DNA from: Alphaproteobacteria bacterium MarineAlpha12_Bin1
GTDB taxonomy: Bacteria > Pseudomonadota > Alphaproteobacteria > UBA6615
Reading direction: 5' to 3'
DNA: 64,000 nucleotides
Assembly (NCBI GenBank): GCA_002937505.1
Contig: PTJY01000001.1
Span: forward strand, 536,986 to 600,985
In this document: positions 18,224-27,106 of the stretch, one piece after another
Numbering within the stretch: the first letter of the stretch is position 1
Layout: each line of letters opens with the position of its first letter
Position numbers and translations under genes: made by a program
The notes under the pieces: model-generated
Told to the model about the DNA's origin: nothing
Seen by the model: only the letters and a program-made list of their open reading frames with translations
The model's database searches: none

Positions 18224-20035
18224 TTATTCAGCCTTTTTTTCATCACTATCACTCTGCTCTTCGGAGTCTATAGACTTTTCAGAGCCGTTATCTACAATTT
18301 CGTCCAGGGACGGATCACTTTCAGCTGTTTGCTGTTCCCTTTCCCTAAGAGCGGCGCCAAGTATATCCCCTAGAGAAGCACCGCTATCAGATGACCCATA
18401 TTGCTGCATAGCTTCATTTTCTTCATCCACTTCCTTGGCCTTAATAGAAAGGGATATTCGTCTATTTGAAGAATCAAAAGTAAGAACTTTCGCATCCACC
18501 TTCTCTCCAACAGCGAACCGATCAGGGCGTTGTTCAGAGCGATCTCGAGACAAGTCTGATCTTCTTATGAATGATGTAATCCCGCCACTGGTAGTTACTT
18601 CGATTCCTCCGTCATTTACTTCTGAAACCGTGCAGGTAAGAACCTCGCCTTTTTTAACGATATTTGTTGCAGCGGAGAATGGATCTTCTGTTAGTTGTTT
18701 AATACCAAGAGATATGCGTTCCTTTTCGACGTCTACATCAAGCACTTTGACCTTTATATTGTCACCCTTTGTGAATCCCTCTAGAGCTTGTTCACCTTCT
18801 CTATCCCAAGAAATGTCACTAAGGTGCACCATTCCATCTATTTCTCCAGGCAATCCTACAAACAATCCAAACTCTGTTATGTTACGGATCTCTCCTTCAA
18901 CTTCATTGCCCTTCATAAATTTACTTGCAAAACTATCCCACGGATTATCCATAGTTTGTTTTAACCCAAGGCTTATGCGTCTTTTACTAGAGTCTAAATC
19001 TAATACAACAACTTCAACTTCTTGTGATGTCGAAACAATTTTTCCTGGATGAACATTTTTCTTAGTCCAGCTCATTTCAGAAACATGCACCAATCCCTCA
19101 ATGCCTGCCTCCAGCTCAACGAATGCACCGTAATCAGTAATATTGGTTACACGTCCCGTAAACTTGCTTCCGAGAGGATAATTTGTTCCAACTGAATTCC
19201 ATGGATCCTCTTCAAGCTGTTTCATTCCTAAACTGATTCGTTGTGTCTCAGAATTAAAACGTATCACCTGAACCTGAACAGACTGACCAACCTGAAGGGC
19301 CTCAGATGGATGATTGATACGCCTCCATGAAATATCAGTTACATGTAACAAACCATCTACACCACCGAGGTCCACAAAAGCTCCATAATCTGTAATGTTT
19401 TTAATTACCCCCTGAAGTATCTGACCCTCTTCTAAATTGGCAACCAGTTCTGTCCTTTCTGCTGCTCGGGTTTCTTCTAAAACAGCACGTCGGGAAACAA
19501 CTATATTTCCTCTCGCCCTATCCATTTTCAATATCATAAATGGTTGAGCAGTTCCCATTAATGGGTTTACATCACGAACCGGTCTAATATCGACTTGACT
19601 GCCAGGCAAAAACGCAACTGCTCCAGATAGATCTACGGTAAATCCGCCTTTAACACGACCGAAAATGGAACCGTCAACACGCTCACCACTCTCGAAAGCT
19701 TTTTCGAGTATCTCCCAGGACTCTTCTCTACGAGCCTTTTCTCTACTAAGAACTGCTTCACCGTTAGAATCCTCAAACCTTTCGACAAAAACCTCTACTT
19801 TATCTCCAACATTTATTTCAGCCGTCTGGCCGGGACTAGAAAATTCTTTTAGCGAAACTCTTCCCTCCGACTTTAGGCCCACATCGATAAGTACTGAATC
19901 ATTTTCGATAGCTATAACGGTTCCGCTAACTACGGTACGTTCTAATGTACCACTCTCTCCCAAACTTTCATCTAACATTGCGGCAAAATCTTCTATTACC
20001 GGCATGCTATCGGTTGTAGCTACAGTTTCATTCAT
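18224..20035 (-). CDS. rpsA: 30S ribosomal protein S1
   Basis: S1 recruits mRNA to the 30S subunit. The 603-residue protein contains six S1/OB repeats, starting at about residues 37, 120, 207, 292, 379 and 465. The best-defined are repeats 3-5, each with an ITDYGAFV- or ITEFGLFV-like strand and a closing RISLG(M/L/I)KQL. An acidic tail rich in Glu, Asp and Ser follows residue 545. Repeats 1 and 2 are more divergent, as in other S1 proteins where they bind the ribosome. It lies downstream of cmk, the classic cmk-rpsA order. The 139-nt gap to cmk holds a plausible TTGACT element on the minus strand, so rpsA probably has its own promoter. Confidence 0.97.
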   Translation of the reverse strand: MNETVATTDSMPVIEDFAAMLDESLGESGTLERTVVSGTVIAIENDSVLIDVGLKSEGRVSLKEFSSPGQTAEINVGDKVEVFVERFEDSNGEAVLSREKARREESWEILEKAFESGERVDGSIFGRVKGGFTVDLSGAVAFLPGSQVDIRPVRDVNPLMGTAQPFMILKMDRARGNIVVSRRAVLEETRAAERTELVANLEEGQILQGVIKNITDYGAFVDLGGVDGLLHVTDISWRRINHPSEALQVGQSVQVQVIRFNSETQRISLGMKQLEEDPWNSVGTNYPLGSKFTGRVTNITDYGAFVELEAGIEGLVHVSEMSWTKKNVHPGKIVSTSQEVEVVVLDLDSSKRRISLGLKQTMDNPWDSFASKFMKGNEVEGEIRNITEFGLFVGLPGEIDGMVHLSDISWDREGEQALEGFTKGDNIKVKVLDVDVEKERISLGIKQLTEDPFSAATNIVKKGEVLTCTVSEVNDGGIEVTTSGGITSFIRRSDLSRDRSEQRPDRFAVGEKVDAKVLTFDSSNRRISLSIKAKEVDEENEAMQQYGSSDSGASLGDILGAALREREQQTAESDPSLDEIVDNGSEKSIDSEEQSDSDEKKAE

Positions 20036-20174
20036 TTGTATTTAGATCCTTCAATTCAATACTTAACATTTTTAGCCCTTGGGCAAAAGTTTTAGTCAAA
20101 TTACGTCGCCTGCCTAGCTCATCCAGACATACTAACGACAAAAAATCAAATAGCCAAAACAGAGACTAATTAGG

Positions 20175-20801
20175 CTATTTACTGTTGATGTAACTCAACG
20201 CTTCTTTAAAAACCTCGTTTGGCGTCTTATCAGAGGTATCAATCACCAAAGCATCCACAACTTTGAGCGGAGACACTTTTCTAGTACGATCTCTATCATC
20301 TCTCTGTTCAATATCAGCCAGAACGGACGCATATGTACCCTTCAAACGATTTTCCTGCAACTGTTTAAAGCGTCTTAACGCCCGAACTTCCTGACTAGCT
20401 GTCACAAAAAATTTGTGCTCAGCTTCAGGACAAACAACACTGCCTATGTCCCTACCATCTAAAACGGAGCCTAATTTACCCTTAGGGGGATAATTGGCAA
20501 ATTCTCTTTGATAACCAAGTAACTCTTTTCGAACCTCAGGGAACGAAGCAACTATCGAGGCATACTCTGCCACTTTTTCCGTATATAATTCAATGTCTTG
20601 TATGCTTTTTAGATCTACTTTTTTAACAGCATTAACCGCGACTTTCAAATCTTTTGGATCCTTTCGATCCTTTAAAATCGTGTATCCTAAGGCCCTATAT
20701 AAGCGACCAGTATCCAGACAAGCCAAATTAAAATGAGATGCTAGTTTTTTAGCTAAAGTACCCTTACCTGAGGCAGCTGGCCCATCAATAGCAATAATCA
20801 T
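20175..20801 (-). CDS. cmk: Cytidylate kinase
   Basis: Cmk phosphorylates CMP and dCMP with ATP. The P-loop AIDGPAASGKGTLAKKLA covers residues 4-21, with LACLDTGRLYRALG just after it. LDGRDIGSVVCPEAEHKFFVTAS and the lid-region RDDRDRTRKVSPL are characteristic. The length of 208 residues is normal. It lies 12 nt behind aroA and upstream of rpsA, the conserved aroA-cmk-rpsA order. Confidence 0.96.
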   Translation of the reverse strand: MIIAIDGPAASGKGTLAKKLASHFNLACLDTGRLYRALGYTILKDRKDPKDLKVAVNAVKKVDLKSIQDIELYTEKVAEYASIVASFPEVRKELLGYQREFANYPPKGKLGSVLDGRDIGSVVCPEAEHKFFVTASQEVRALRRFKQLQENRLKGTYASVLADIEQRDDRDRTRKVSPLKVVDALVIDTSDKTPNEVFKEALSYINSK

Positions 20802-20813
20802 CTATATACCAAA

Positions 20814-22160
20814 TCATTTGTCAGTAACAATATTAGCGCCAATTGATCTCATAAGTCCGACAAAATTGGGAAAACTAGTTTCTATCGACCGTCCGTCATC
20901 AATTGAAATAGGCTGCTTGCTCACTAGGCCAAGAACTAAAAAGCTCATTGCAATTCTATGATCTAGAGATACAAAAATTTTATTTCCTCCCTCTGGAGGC
21001 ATATGGTCTCCGTATATGATTAACTCTTCTTCACTTTCTTCAACTCTTACTCCGCTCTTTTTTAGTCCGTCTGCTATTGCTGAAACTCGATCGCTTTCTT
21101 TATGACGAAGCTCGCCTATACCTTTAAATATTGTTTTACCCTTTGCACATGCCGCCGCCACAGCTAACACCGGATACTCATCAATCATTAAAGGAGCTCT
21201 GTCAGCGGGAACCTCTGTACCGTTTAAAAGACTTGATTTAACTATTAAATCTGCAATTGGCTCCCCTGCCTCAGTTCTCTTATTTATCCATTTAATAGAA
21301 GCGCCCATCTCAGACAGTGTTGTGTAAAAGCCCATTCGTGTTGGATTAATACATACCCTAGGCATTATAACTTCAGATTCTGAAACTAATGTAGCTGCCA
21401 CAGTTGGAAATGCAGCAGAACTTGGATCCGACGGAATTATAATAGGTGATGGCTTTAAGTCCGGTTGACCCTTAACCTTTATTAAGCGTCCGATTTTTTT
21501 ATCTTCTAATTGTATATCGGCACCAAAATGCTTAAGCATACGCTCTGTATGATCCCTCGTTATTTTTGGTTCAATGATAGTAGTTTCTCCAGGCGCATGA
21601 AGTCCTGCTAACAAAATCGCAGATTTTACTTGAGCCGATGCTACAGGTAACTCGTAATTTAGAGGCATTAAATTATCGCTGCCTATTATCGTAAGTGGCA
21701 GTTTTTCACTATTTGAATGAAACATTGCCCCCATTTGTCTAAGAGGGTTAATCACCCGATCCATAGGGCGCGCAATTAAAGAACTATCGCCCGTTAAAAT
21801 GCTTTGAAAGCCGTATCCAGCCAATACACCAGTAAGCAATCTTGCAGAGGTTCCTGAATTACCTAACTCAATTACACCTTCGGAGTTAGACAATCCTCCT
21901 ATGCCCACCCCATTAACTTTCCACTTTGCATCGCTTTCTTTGGTAATAATAACGCCAAGGCCTCGTAGAGCGTCTGCAGTTCGCAATACATCCTCTCCCT
22001 CGAGCAAACCCGTTATTTCCGTTTCTCCTATAGACAAAGAAGCTAATATAAGAGCTCTATGAGAAATCGACTTATCTCCAGGAATAATTAAACTCCCAGC
22101 GAGTGCCCCCCCTTGACGGGAAATAATCTTATTTTTATCAATATAGTTTGAATCATTCAT
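20814..22160 (-). CDS. aroA: 3-phosphoshikimate 1-carboxyvinyltransferase (EPSP synthase)
   Basis: AroA transfers the enolpyruvyl group of PEP to shikimate-3-phosphate in aromatic amino-acid synthesis. The 448-residue protein has the substrate-binding PGDKSISHRALILASL (Lys30, Ser31, Arg35), LGNSGTSARLLTG, DSSLIARPMDRVI and VASAQVKSAILLAGL. The C-terminal domain has the catalytic DEYPVLAVAAA and LRHKESDR. The LGNSGTSARLL region has Ala where class I enzymes have a different residue, as in the class II glyphosate-tolerant type common in alphaproteobacteria; that classification is an inference. It is divergent from the FYDLN-acid gene across a 159-nt spacer. Confidence 0.96.
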   Translation of the reverse strand: MNDSNYIDKNKIISRQGGALAGSLIIPGDKSISHRALILASLSIGETEITGLLEGEDVLRTADALRGLGVIITKESDAKWKVNGVGIGGLSNSEGVIELGNSGTSARLLTGVLAGYGFQSILTGDSSLIARPMDRVINPLRQMGAMFHSNSEKLPLTIIGSDNLMPLNYELPVASAQVKSAILLAGLHAPGETTIIEPKITRDHTERMLKHFGADIQLEDKKIGRLIKVKGQPDLKPSPIIIPSDPSSAAFPTVAATLVSESEVIMPRVCINPTRMGFYTTLSEMGASIKWINKRTEAGEPIADLIVKSSLLNGTEVPADRAPLMIDEYPVLAVAAACAKGKTIFKGIGELRHKESDRVSAIADGLKKSGVRVEESEEELIIYGDHMPPEGGNKIFVSLDHRIAMSFLVLGLVSKQPISIDDGRSIETSFPNFVGLMRSIGANIVTDK

Positions 22161-22319
22161 AAGTTATCTCTCAATAGATGCTCCCATAGCATAAAAGACC
22201 TTGATCATCTACTCGAGATAGTAAATACGTAATAATAAATAGTTTATTTTTGATTTCGTTTTGACAGAAGGCCAGGATCATGGCAAACGGCTATTATTAG
22301 AACCTATGGAGGAAAATTA

Positions 22320-22679
22320 GTGGCTAAAACTGAATGGGGCGTAAAACGAACATGTCTTGCATGTTCGACCCGCTTTTACGACATGCGTAAGGATCCTATT
22401 ACTTGTCCTAGTTGCGATACTAAATTCGACATTGAAACTATATTCCGACCAAGACGTTCCAGAGCTTCTACTGAAGAACAAGCTCCGAAACCTATAGTTC
22501 AAGAAGCTGCGTCTAGTGATGACATAGAAAAACAATTAGCTGCTCTAGCCGATGAAAGTATTGAGGAAACAGATGACTTAGAGGATGACAACACAACAAT
22601 TGAGATAGAAGACGATGAAGAAGATGAAGCGGCAGAAGTAGCTATAGTACCCAAAAACTTTAATGATGATGAATCTTAA
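22320..22679 (+). CDS. TIGR02300-family (FYDLN acid domain) protein
   Basis: This 119-residue protein has an N-terminal zinc-ribbon-like part, with CLACSTRFYDM and ITCPSCDTKFDI supplying two Cys pairs, followed by a long tail rich in Asp and Glu. That combination defines the alphaproteobacterial TIGR02300 family, whose function is unknown. The name refers to the FYDL-like segment, here FYDM. It starts at GTG 22320, eight bases or less after GGAGGAAA. Its position next to aroA-cmk-rpsA and just before a tRNA-Ala gene is the usual one. Confidence 0.92.
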   Translation: MAKTEWGVKRTCLACSTRFYDMRKDPITCPSCDTKFDIETIFRPRRSRASTEEQAPKPIVQEAASSDDIEKQLAALADESIEETDDLEDDNTTIEIEDDEEDEAAEVAIVPKNFNDDES

Positions 22680-22750
22680 TTGTTGTTGACTATAATTTAT
22701 TACTTGCCTTCGATGTTTTCTTAGCTATCGTCAGAATCTACATAATTAAT

Positions 22751-22826
<76 letters not shown>

Positions 22827-22895
22827 ATTTAGTAGTATCTCTACATGAATGTTTTGTCCAATTTAGTTTGCTTTATTCGTTAACAGCCAAGTTAA

Positions 22896-24218
22896 ATGAA
22901 AGAATACATACATTTAAATCTTTTTATACAATCTAGAGGGCATCATGAGGCCGCTTGGAATCACCCTGACGCCTCAACAAAACCTCTTACTGATATTACA
23001 TATTATCAAGAACTCGCTAAAAAGGCTGAGTTAGCACTTTTTGATTCTATATTTTTTGCTGATTCTCTAGCGATAACCCAAGATGAAGCGTGCTCTGGTA
23101 GGATATGGCTTGAACCAATCACCCTTCTTTCGGCAATAGCTGTAGCAACAAAAAAAATTGGTCTAATAGCGACAGGATCTAGCACTTACTCAGAACCCTA
23201 CAATTTAGCTAGACAGTTCGCTTCAATCGACCATATCAGCGAGGGTCGGGCTGCATGGAACATTGTTACATCATGGAGAGCTCCCGTTGCTCGAAACTTT
23301 GGAAACTCAGGCCAAAACACACATGCAGACAGATATATCTTAGCTGAAGAATATGTACAGGTGGTCAAAGATCTTTGGGATAGCTGGGCTGACGAAGCAG
23401 TAGTAGATGATCGAGAAAATGGAAAATATGCCAGATCTGAACTAATACGCCCAATCAACTTTAATGGAGAACACTATAAAGTTGAAGGGCCGCTAAACCT
23501 ACCAAGGTGTCCTCAGGGAAGACCTGTCCTGGTGCAAGCCGGATCCTCTGATGCTGGCAGAAGTTTCGCAGCGAAGCATGCCGAAGCTGTATTCACGGCA
23601 CACCTAGATAAAGAAAAAGCGAAAAGGTTTTACAAAGATATAAAAGAACGAGCTTCTAAATTTGGTCGCAAACGAGATCAAGTATTGATTTTGCCTGGAC
23701 TTAGTCCAGTAATGGCTCAGTCAGAAAAAAAAGCAAAAGAAATTCTGGAAGATCTAAACAAACAAACGGATCCAGAAATTGGCCGAAGAACTTTATCCGG
23801 CCGTTTTGGAGGAGAGGATTTTTCGCACTTAGAGCTAGATAAAATATTAAAAGCGAAGGATTTTCCAGACCCAACAAAAGTCGAAACTATGCGCAGTCGA
23901 GCACAACTGATCGTGGATTTAGTACAAAGAGAAGAAATTACCCTTAGACAACTTCTGGCTCGCTTTGCAGGAGCGCGTGGTCACTATACTTTAGCTGGTA
24001 CTCCCGAACAAGTTGCTGATTTTATAGAAAACTGGCATGCAGATTCGGCAGCGGATGGATTTAATATAATGCCACCTGTTCTTCCGAGCATGCTCGACAT
24101 TTTCATAGAGCAGGTTATTCCAATACTTCAATCACGAGGACTTTTTCGTAAGCAGTATCAAGGATCGACTTTACGAGATCACTATGGCCTAGAGAGACCC
24201 AAAGGACGGTTTTGGTAG
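22896..24218 (+). CDS. LLM-class flavin-dependent monooxygenase (NtaA/SnaA/DszA type)
   Basis: This 440-residue enzyme belongs to the bacterial luciferase-like superfamily, in the group of nitrilotriacetate monooxygenase component A and DszA. These use FMNH2, supplied by a separate reductase, to oxidise small organic N or S compounds. The N-terminal LNLFIQSRGHHEAAWNHPDA and FDSIFFADSLA are typical, as are LIATGSSTYSEPYNLARQFASIDHIS, GRAAWNIVTSW and PVLVQAGSSDAGRSFAAKHAE. The substrate cannot be deduced, and no flavin reductase gene is adjacent. It opens the accessory region, about 70 nt after the tRNA, and the Shine-Dalgarno is weak. Confidence 0.88.
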   Translation: MKEYIHLNLFIQSRGHHEAAWNHPDASTKPLTDITYYQELAKKAELALFDSIFFADSLAITQDEACSGRIWLEPITLLSAIAVATKKIGLIATGSSTYSEPYNLARQFASIDHISEGRAAWNIVTSWRAPVARNFGNSGQNTHADRYILAEEYVQVVKDLWDSWADEAVVDDRENGKYARSELIRPINFNGEHYKVEGPLNLPRCPQGRPVLVQAGSSDAGRSFAAKHAEAVFTAHLDKEKAKRFYKDIKERASKFGRKRDQVLILPGLSPVMAQSEKKAKEILEDLNKQTDPEIGRRTLSGRFGGEDFSHLELDKILKAKDFPDPTKVETMRSRAQLIVDLVQREEITLRQLLARFAGARGHYTLAGTPEQVADFIENWHADSAADGFNIMPPVLPSMLDIFIEQVIPILQSRGLFRKQYQGSTLRDHYGLERPKGRFW

Positions 24219-24477
24219 CAGCCTACAGAGAGATCCATGGCGGCACCTCTGTAATTACCGTTTTTTGGATATACAATTCTAAGCGCCGGCACCAACGCAT
24301 TTAAGATAGTTATGAAACTGAATAAAACAAACGTAATTTGTAATGGAGCTTTACTAATAAAAATTGCCCTACTATTAATAAAAAGGTTGTCTAGAAGAAG
24401 TTTGTGGATTGGCAAAAAGGTAATTTTCTGCCAAAAAGTTAAAATTAAATAAACTATTTAAATCGGGAAAACAAAAA

Positions 24478-24906
24478 ATGGCTAAAGTCACACTCGAACA
24501 AGCTAATGAAATTATAAGAGCCGGTCAGGCAAAGGGACGGGAGATGGGTATCGGCCCCTTGACCGTAGTTGTGCTTGACGATGGAGGCCATCTTGTTTCA
24601 ATGCAAAGAGAAGACAAGAGTGGTATCCTTAGATTTGAAATCGCCTTTGGTAAAGCTTGGGGAGGACTAGCTATTGGCCGTTCTTCAAGAGCGAACGAAG
24701 CCGATATAATTACCCGAGAACATTTTGGTGTAGGGCTAGCTGCAGCATCAAATGGTAGGATTATTCCAGTCGCCGGAGGAGTTTTAATAGTTGATGAAAA
24801 TGGAGACGTTGCGGGCGCTGTTGGTGTGACGGGAGATAGCTCTGACAATGACGAATCTTGCGCAATAGCTGGCATCGAGGCAGCAGGACTGACTCCGAAA
24901 GTTTAG
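24478..24906 (+). CDS. GlcG/HbpS-family heme-binding-like protein
   Basis: The 142-residue protein is a compact alpha/beta domain of the GlcG/HbpS (DUF336) family, with LTVVVLDDGGHLVSMQREDKS, the KAWGGLAIGRSSR region and IIPVAGGVLIVDENGDVAGAVGVTGDSSDNDE. Members occur in glycolate, diol and aromatic catabolic clusters and as secreted heme-binding HbpS. This one has no signal peptide, so it should be cytosolic. No precise role can be given. The 259-nt stretch between it and the LLM gene is AT-rich and shows no convincing gene. It is convergent with the selenoprotein candidate. Confidence 0.85.
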   Translation: MAKVTLEQANEIIRAGQAKGREMGIGPLTVVVLDDGGHLVSMQREDKSGILRFEIAFGKAWGGLAIGRSSRANEADIITREHFGVGLAAASNGRIIPVAGGVLIVDENGDVAGAVGVTGDSSDNDESCAIAGIEAAGLTPKV

Positions 24907-24987
24907 CCCTTAACTCATTGGCTGAAGGCTGTTCGATGCTTTCAAATGGACTGTCTAGTATAGGGATTCATTAATCTAGTATTTTAT

Positions 24988-25626
24988 TTAAGTGGAATGT
25001 CTATTCCACCAACAATCGCACATAAAAGAAACATAGTCCGTCATCTTCAGGCTTTTAGATTTTGAAAAACGACTCATAACTAATGGTTCTTCTACTTCAA
25101 TTTGTAGGCCATCAGTAAACCGATTCCAAAAGTTAAACATACAGGAGACCATCGTTATTTCAACTATCTGTTCATTTGAAAAATGCTTCTTCAAATTTGG
25201 CATCGCCTGAGGATTTTCTCCTCTATAGGTCTTTTCAGTTAAAACCTCTGCCCACTTAATTGCTGCCTTTTCTGCAGGTGTAAACTTCTCAGAGTTTTCA
25301 AAATCATCTTCTAAATCAGCAATTAATTCCTCATCAAACCCTAACCCTCGACCGAGCGTTACATTATGAGAAATTCAGTATTTACAGCCATTAAGCATTG
25401 ACGTTTTTAGAATTACCAATGTTTTAATACGAATAGCAAGTTTGCCCGTTATTTCTTCTCTTAAAGCCGCCATAATAAATCCATAAATGGACTGAGCCAG
25501 TTTGGGAGAATGGGCTGCAACCCTCAACGCGTTTGCGACACGTCCAAACATCTTCTTTGAGTGTTTGAAGACGATTTGCGCTTCTGGACTAGCCTCTTCA
25601 TCAGAAATTAAAGGTAAATGAGCCAT
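24988..25626 (-). CDS. Carboxymuconolactone decarboxylase/AhpD-like protein, probable CxxU selenoprotein (in-frame UGA at 25377-25375)
   Basis: Read through, this is one 212-residue protein: 83 residues, a UGA codon at position 84, then 128 more residues in the same frame. The UGA falls in NGCKY-(UGA)-ISHN, the place where this alkylhydroperoxidase-like family has the second cysteine of its CxxC redox pair. The predicted motif is therefore Cys81-x-x-Sec84 with His87 nearby. The downstream part (LGRGLGFDEEL, FTPAEKAAIKWAEVLT, VSCMFNFWNRFTDGL) is intact and normal for the family. A hairpin suited to a bacterial SECIS follows the UGA. AhpD-like selenoproteins are known from marine metagenomes. 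The alternative is a Cys-to-stop nonsense mutation; the precise location and hairpin make that less likely. No sel genes are in the window. It lies 42 nt downstream of cobB on the same strand. Confidence 0.8.
25342..25361 (-). promoter_or_regulatory. Candidate bacterial SECIS element for Sec84
   Basis: Thirteen bases after the UGA the mRNA can form an 8-position stem, UAACGCUC with GAGGGUUA. It has seven Watson-Crick pairs and one G-G mismatch, and closes a GGUC tetraloop. The apical loop begins 21 nt after the UGA and starts with two G residues. Both features match the usual description of bacterial SECIS elements, with the loop about 16-37 nt downstream and a G within its first two positions. 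It lies wholly inside the coding sequence, as expected for bacteria. Confidence 0.65.
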
Positions 25627-25668
25627 TTTTATCCTCTTCTTTTTTTAAAAAATCTATAGAAATTATAA

Positions 25669-26400
25669 TTAGAGTAGATCCCGGAGTTTGCTAACAAACA
25701 TTGGAACTAAATCAGTCGCGGGTCCGTAATGAGATTCATGAAAGTAATTTCCAACTTCCGATTTTTCTAAATTTAACTCAACTGTAGAAGCACCATTCTG
25801 TCTGGCCTCTTGAACAAACCCAGCCGCAGGATAAACATTTCCAGACGTGCCTATAGACAGGAACAGCCCACAAACCCTGAGCTCAGTATATATCTGATCC
25901 ATATATAATGGCTGTTCACCAAACCAAACCACATGGGGCCTCAGGCTGCCAACAAACCCACAATTATCACACTTTGTTTCAGGACTTAAATTATCTTGAT
26001 AATAAGTTATTTCGTCACAATTGTTACATCGTGACTTGCTTAATTCTCCATGCATATGAATAATTTTTTTTGACCCGCCTCTTTCATGTAAATCGTCAAT
26101 GTTCTGACTAACAAGTAAAACGCCACCAGGCCAAAATTCCTCTAAATCAGCCAGAGCTATATGAGCTTTATTAGGTTTTATCAGCGGATTATTCATCTGA
26201 CTACGTCGTACATTATAAAAATCTAACACCCGCTTAGGATCTTTTTGAAAAGCTTCTGGAGTTGCTACGTCTTCTATACGATACTTTGACCATATTCCAT
26301 CCGGATCACGAAAGGTAGAAAGCCCAGATTCTTTTGAAATCCCTGCACCAGTCAATATCAAAATCGGATCAGTATAAATAAGCTCTTCTAAAACACTCAT
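25669..26400 (-). CDS. cobB: NAD-dependent protein deacylase, Sir2 family
   Basis: This 243-residue sirtuin removes acyl groups from lysines using NAD. It has the NAD-binding GAGISKESGLSTFRDPDGIW (residues 18-37), QNIDDLHERGG and the catalytic His in IHMHGELS. A Cys4 zinc site is formed by RCNNCDE and KCDNCGF, with LRPHVVWFGE after it. FYNVRR carries the Tyr-x-x-Arg arrangement of class III sirtuins such as CobB and SIRT5, which favours desuccinylase as well as deacetylase activity. It lies between the cupin gene and the AhpD-like gene on the same strand. No acetyl-CoA synthetase or other usual partner is nearby. Confidence 0.93.
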   Translation of the reverse strand: MSVLEELIYTDPILILTGAGISKESGLSTFRDPDGIWSKYRIEDVATPEAFQKDPKRVLDFYNVRRSQMNNPLIKPNKAHIALADLEEFWPGGVLLVSQNIDDLHERGGSKKIIHMHGELSKSRCNNCDEITYYQDNLSPETKCDNCGFVGSLRPHVVWFGEQPLYMDQIYTELRVCGLFLSIGTSGNVYPAAGFVQEARQNGASTVELNLEKSEVGNYFHESHYGPATDLVPMFVSKLRDLL

Positions 26401-26458
26401 CGGTTTTAATATATTTCCTATTGTAATTTAGTAACTCGAATTGCAAACGCCACAATTA

Positions 26459-27010
26459 TTAATCAGCTTGCTGCACTTCTATTCCTGCGTCTCTTAAAAT
26501 TTTTATGGATTCAGGAGAAAATTCAGCTGCCGGCGTGTCGCCCCCAATAACTCCTAGAATCATACCTTTTGTTAAACCTTCAGATGCGCTCATGCATTCG
26601 AAACGACGCTGAGATCCTGGCTCAAAAGAAACAATGTCCCGTTCCTTCAAAACAACATTATCATTTCCCTCATCACCTTCCCACTCGAACATCCATGTTC
26701 CAGAAATAACTACAAATGTTTCGTTAGTGTCATGTGTATGCATCATGACCCCTTGACCGGGAGCTGCCTCTACATAACCAAGATTAAATCCAGGAGTTAT
26801 ATGGCTTATTAATGGCCTAGCATCCTCGCCTAGAGGTGAATACGAACCCTCACCTGATGGCTGGGAAAACCCCAATGCATTATAAAAAGTTCGTCTGTAG
26901 CCATCCATTTCTTGGTCTGGTAGACCTGTATCAGCAGGACTAATTTCATCAAATCTTGCTACGCATTTTAGTATCTCTGACTTTTCAGGCTTATGAACTG
27001 GTATAGCCAC
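26459..27010 (-). CDS. Cupin-domain protein
   Basis: This is a 183-residue single-cupin protein. The first cupin motif is PGQGVMMHTHDTNETFVVISGTW, with the metal-binding HxH and Glu; the second lies around DIVSFEPGSQRRFEC. The last histidine of the second motif is replaced (RRFEC), so metal binding may be altered. It is related in layout to the cupin at 30518, which suggests paralogous roles in the same catabolic region. It lies between the LigB-like dioxygenase and cobB. Its ribosome site is a good AGGAGG-like element before 27010. The substrate is unknown. Confidence 0.85.
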   Translation of the reverse strand: MAIPVHKPEKSEILKCVARFDEISPADTGLPDQEMDGYRRTFYNALGFSQPSGEGSYSPLGEDARPLISHITPGFNLGYVEAAPGQGVMMHTHDTNETFVVISGTWMFEWEGDEGNDNVVLKERDIVSFEPGSQRRFECMSASEGLTKGMILGVIGGDTPAAEFSPESIKILRDAGIEVQQAD

Positions 27011-27106
27011 TTTTTCCTCCTATTAATTAAGTAAGATTTAAATTAAAATATCTTTTTACTATACTTTAAAATTTAAGTGATACGAACTAAACCATCGAGT
27101 TTAAGT

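Noticed and set aside
18435-19052. 205-codon plus-strand frame inside rpsA
   Set aside because: It lies opposite the S1 repeats, has serine-rich low-complexity content and no ribosome site; it is a mirror frame of rpsA.
24182-24415. 77-codon minus-strand frame between the LLM and GlcG-like genes
   Set aside because: It overlaps the LLM 3' end, has no ribosome site and no recognisable family, although part of it reads somewhat protein-like.
24988-25203. Separate 71-residue minus-strand gene starting at ATG 25203
   Set aside because: It is the C-terminal part of the AhpD-like protein in the same frame as the part before the UGA; 57 family-like codons lie between the UGA and this ATG, so it is not an independent gene.
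25375-25377. General reassignment of UGA to Trp or Cys
   Set aside because: TGA ends addB, both tandem cupin genes and others at expected lengths, and TGG is used for Trp throughout, so only a local recoding event or mutation is possible.
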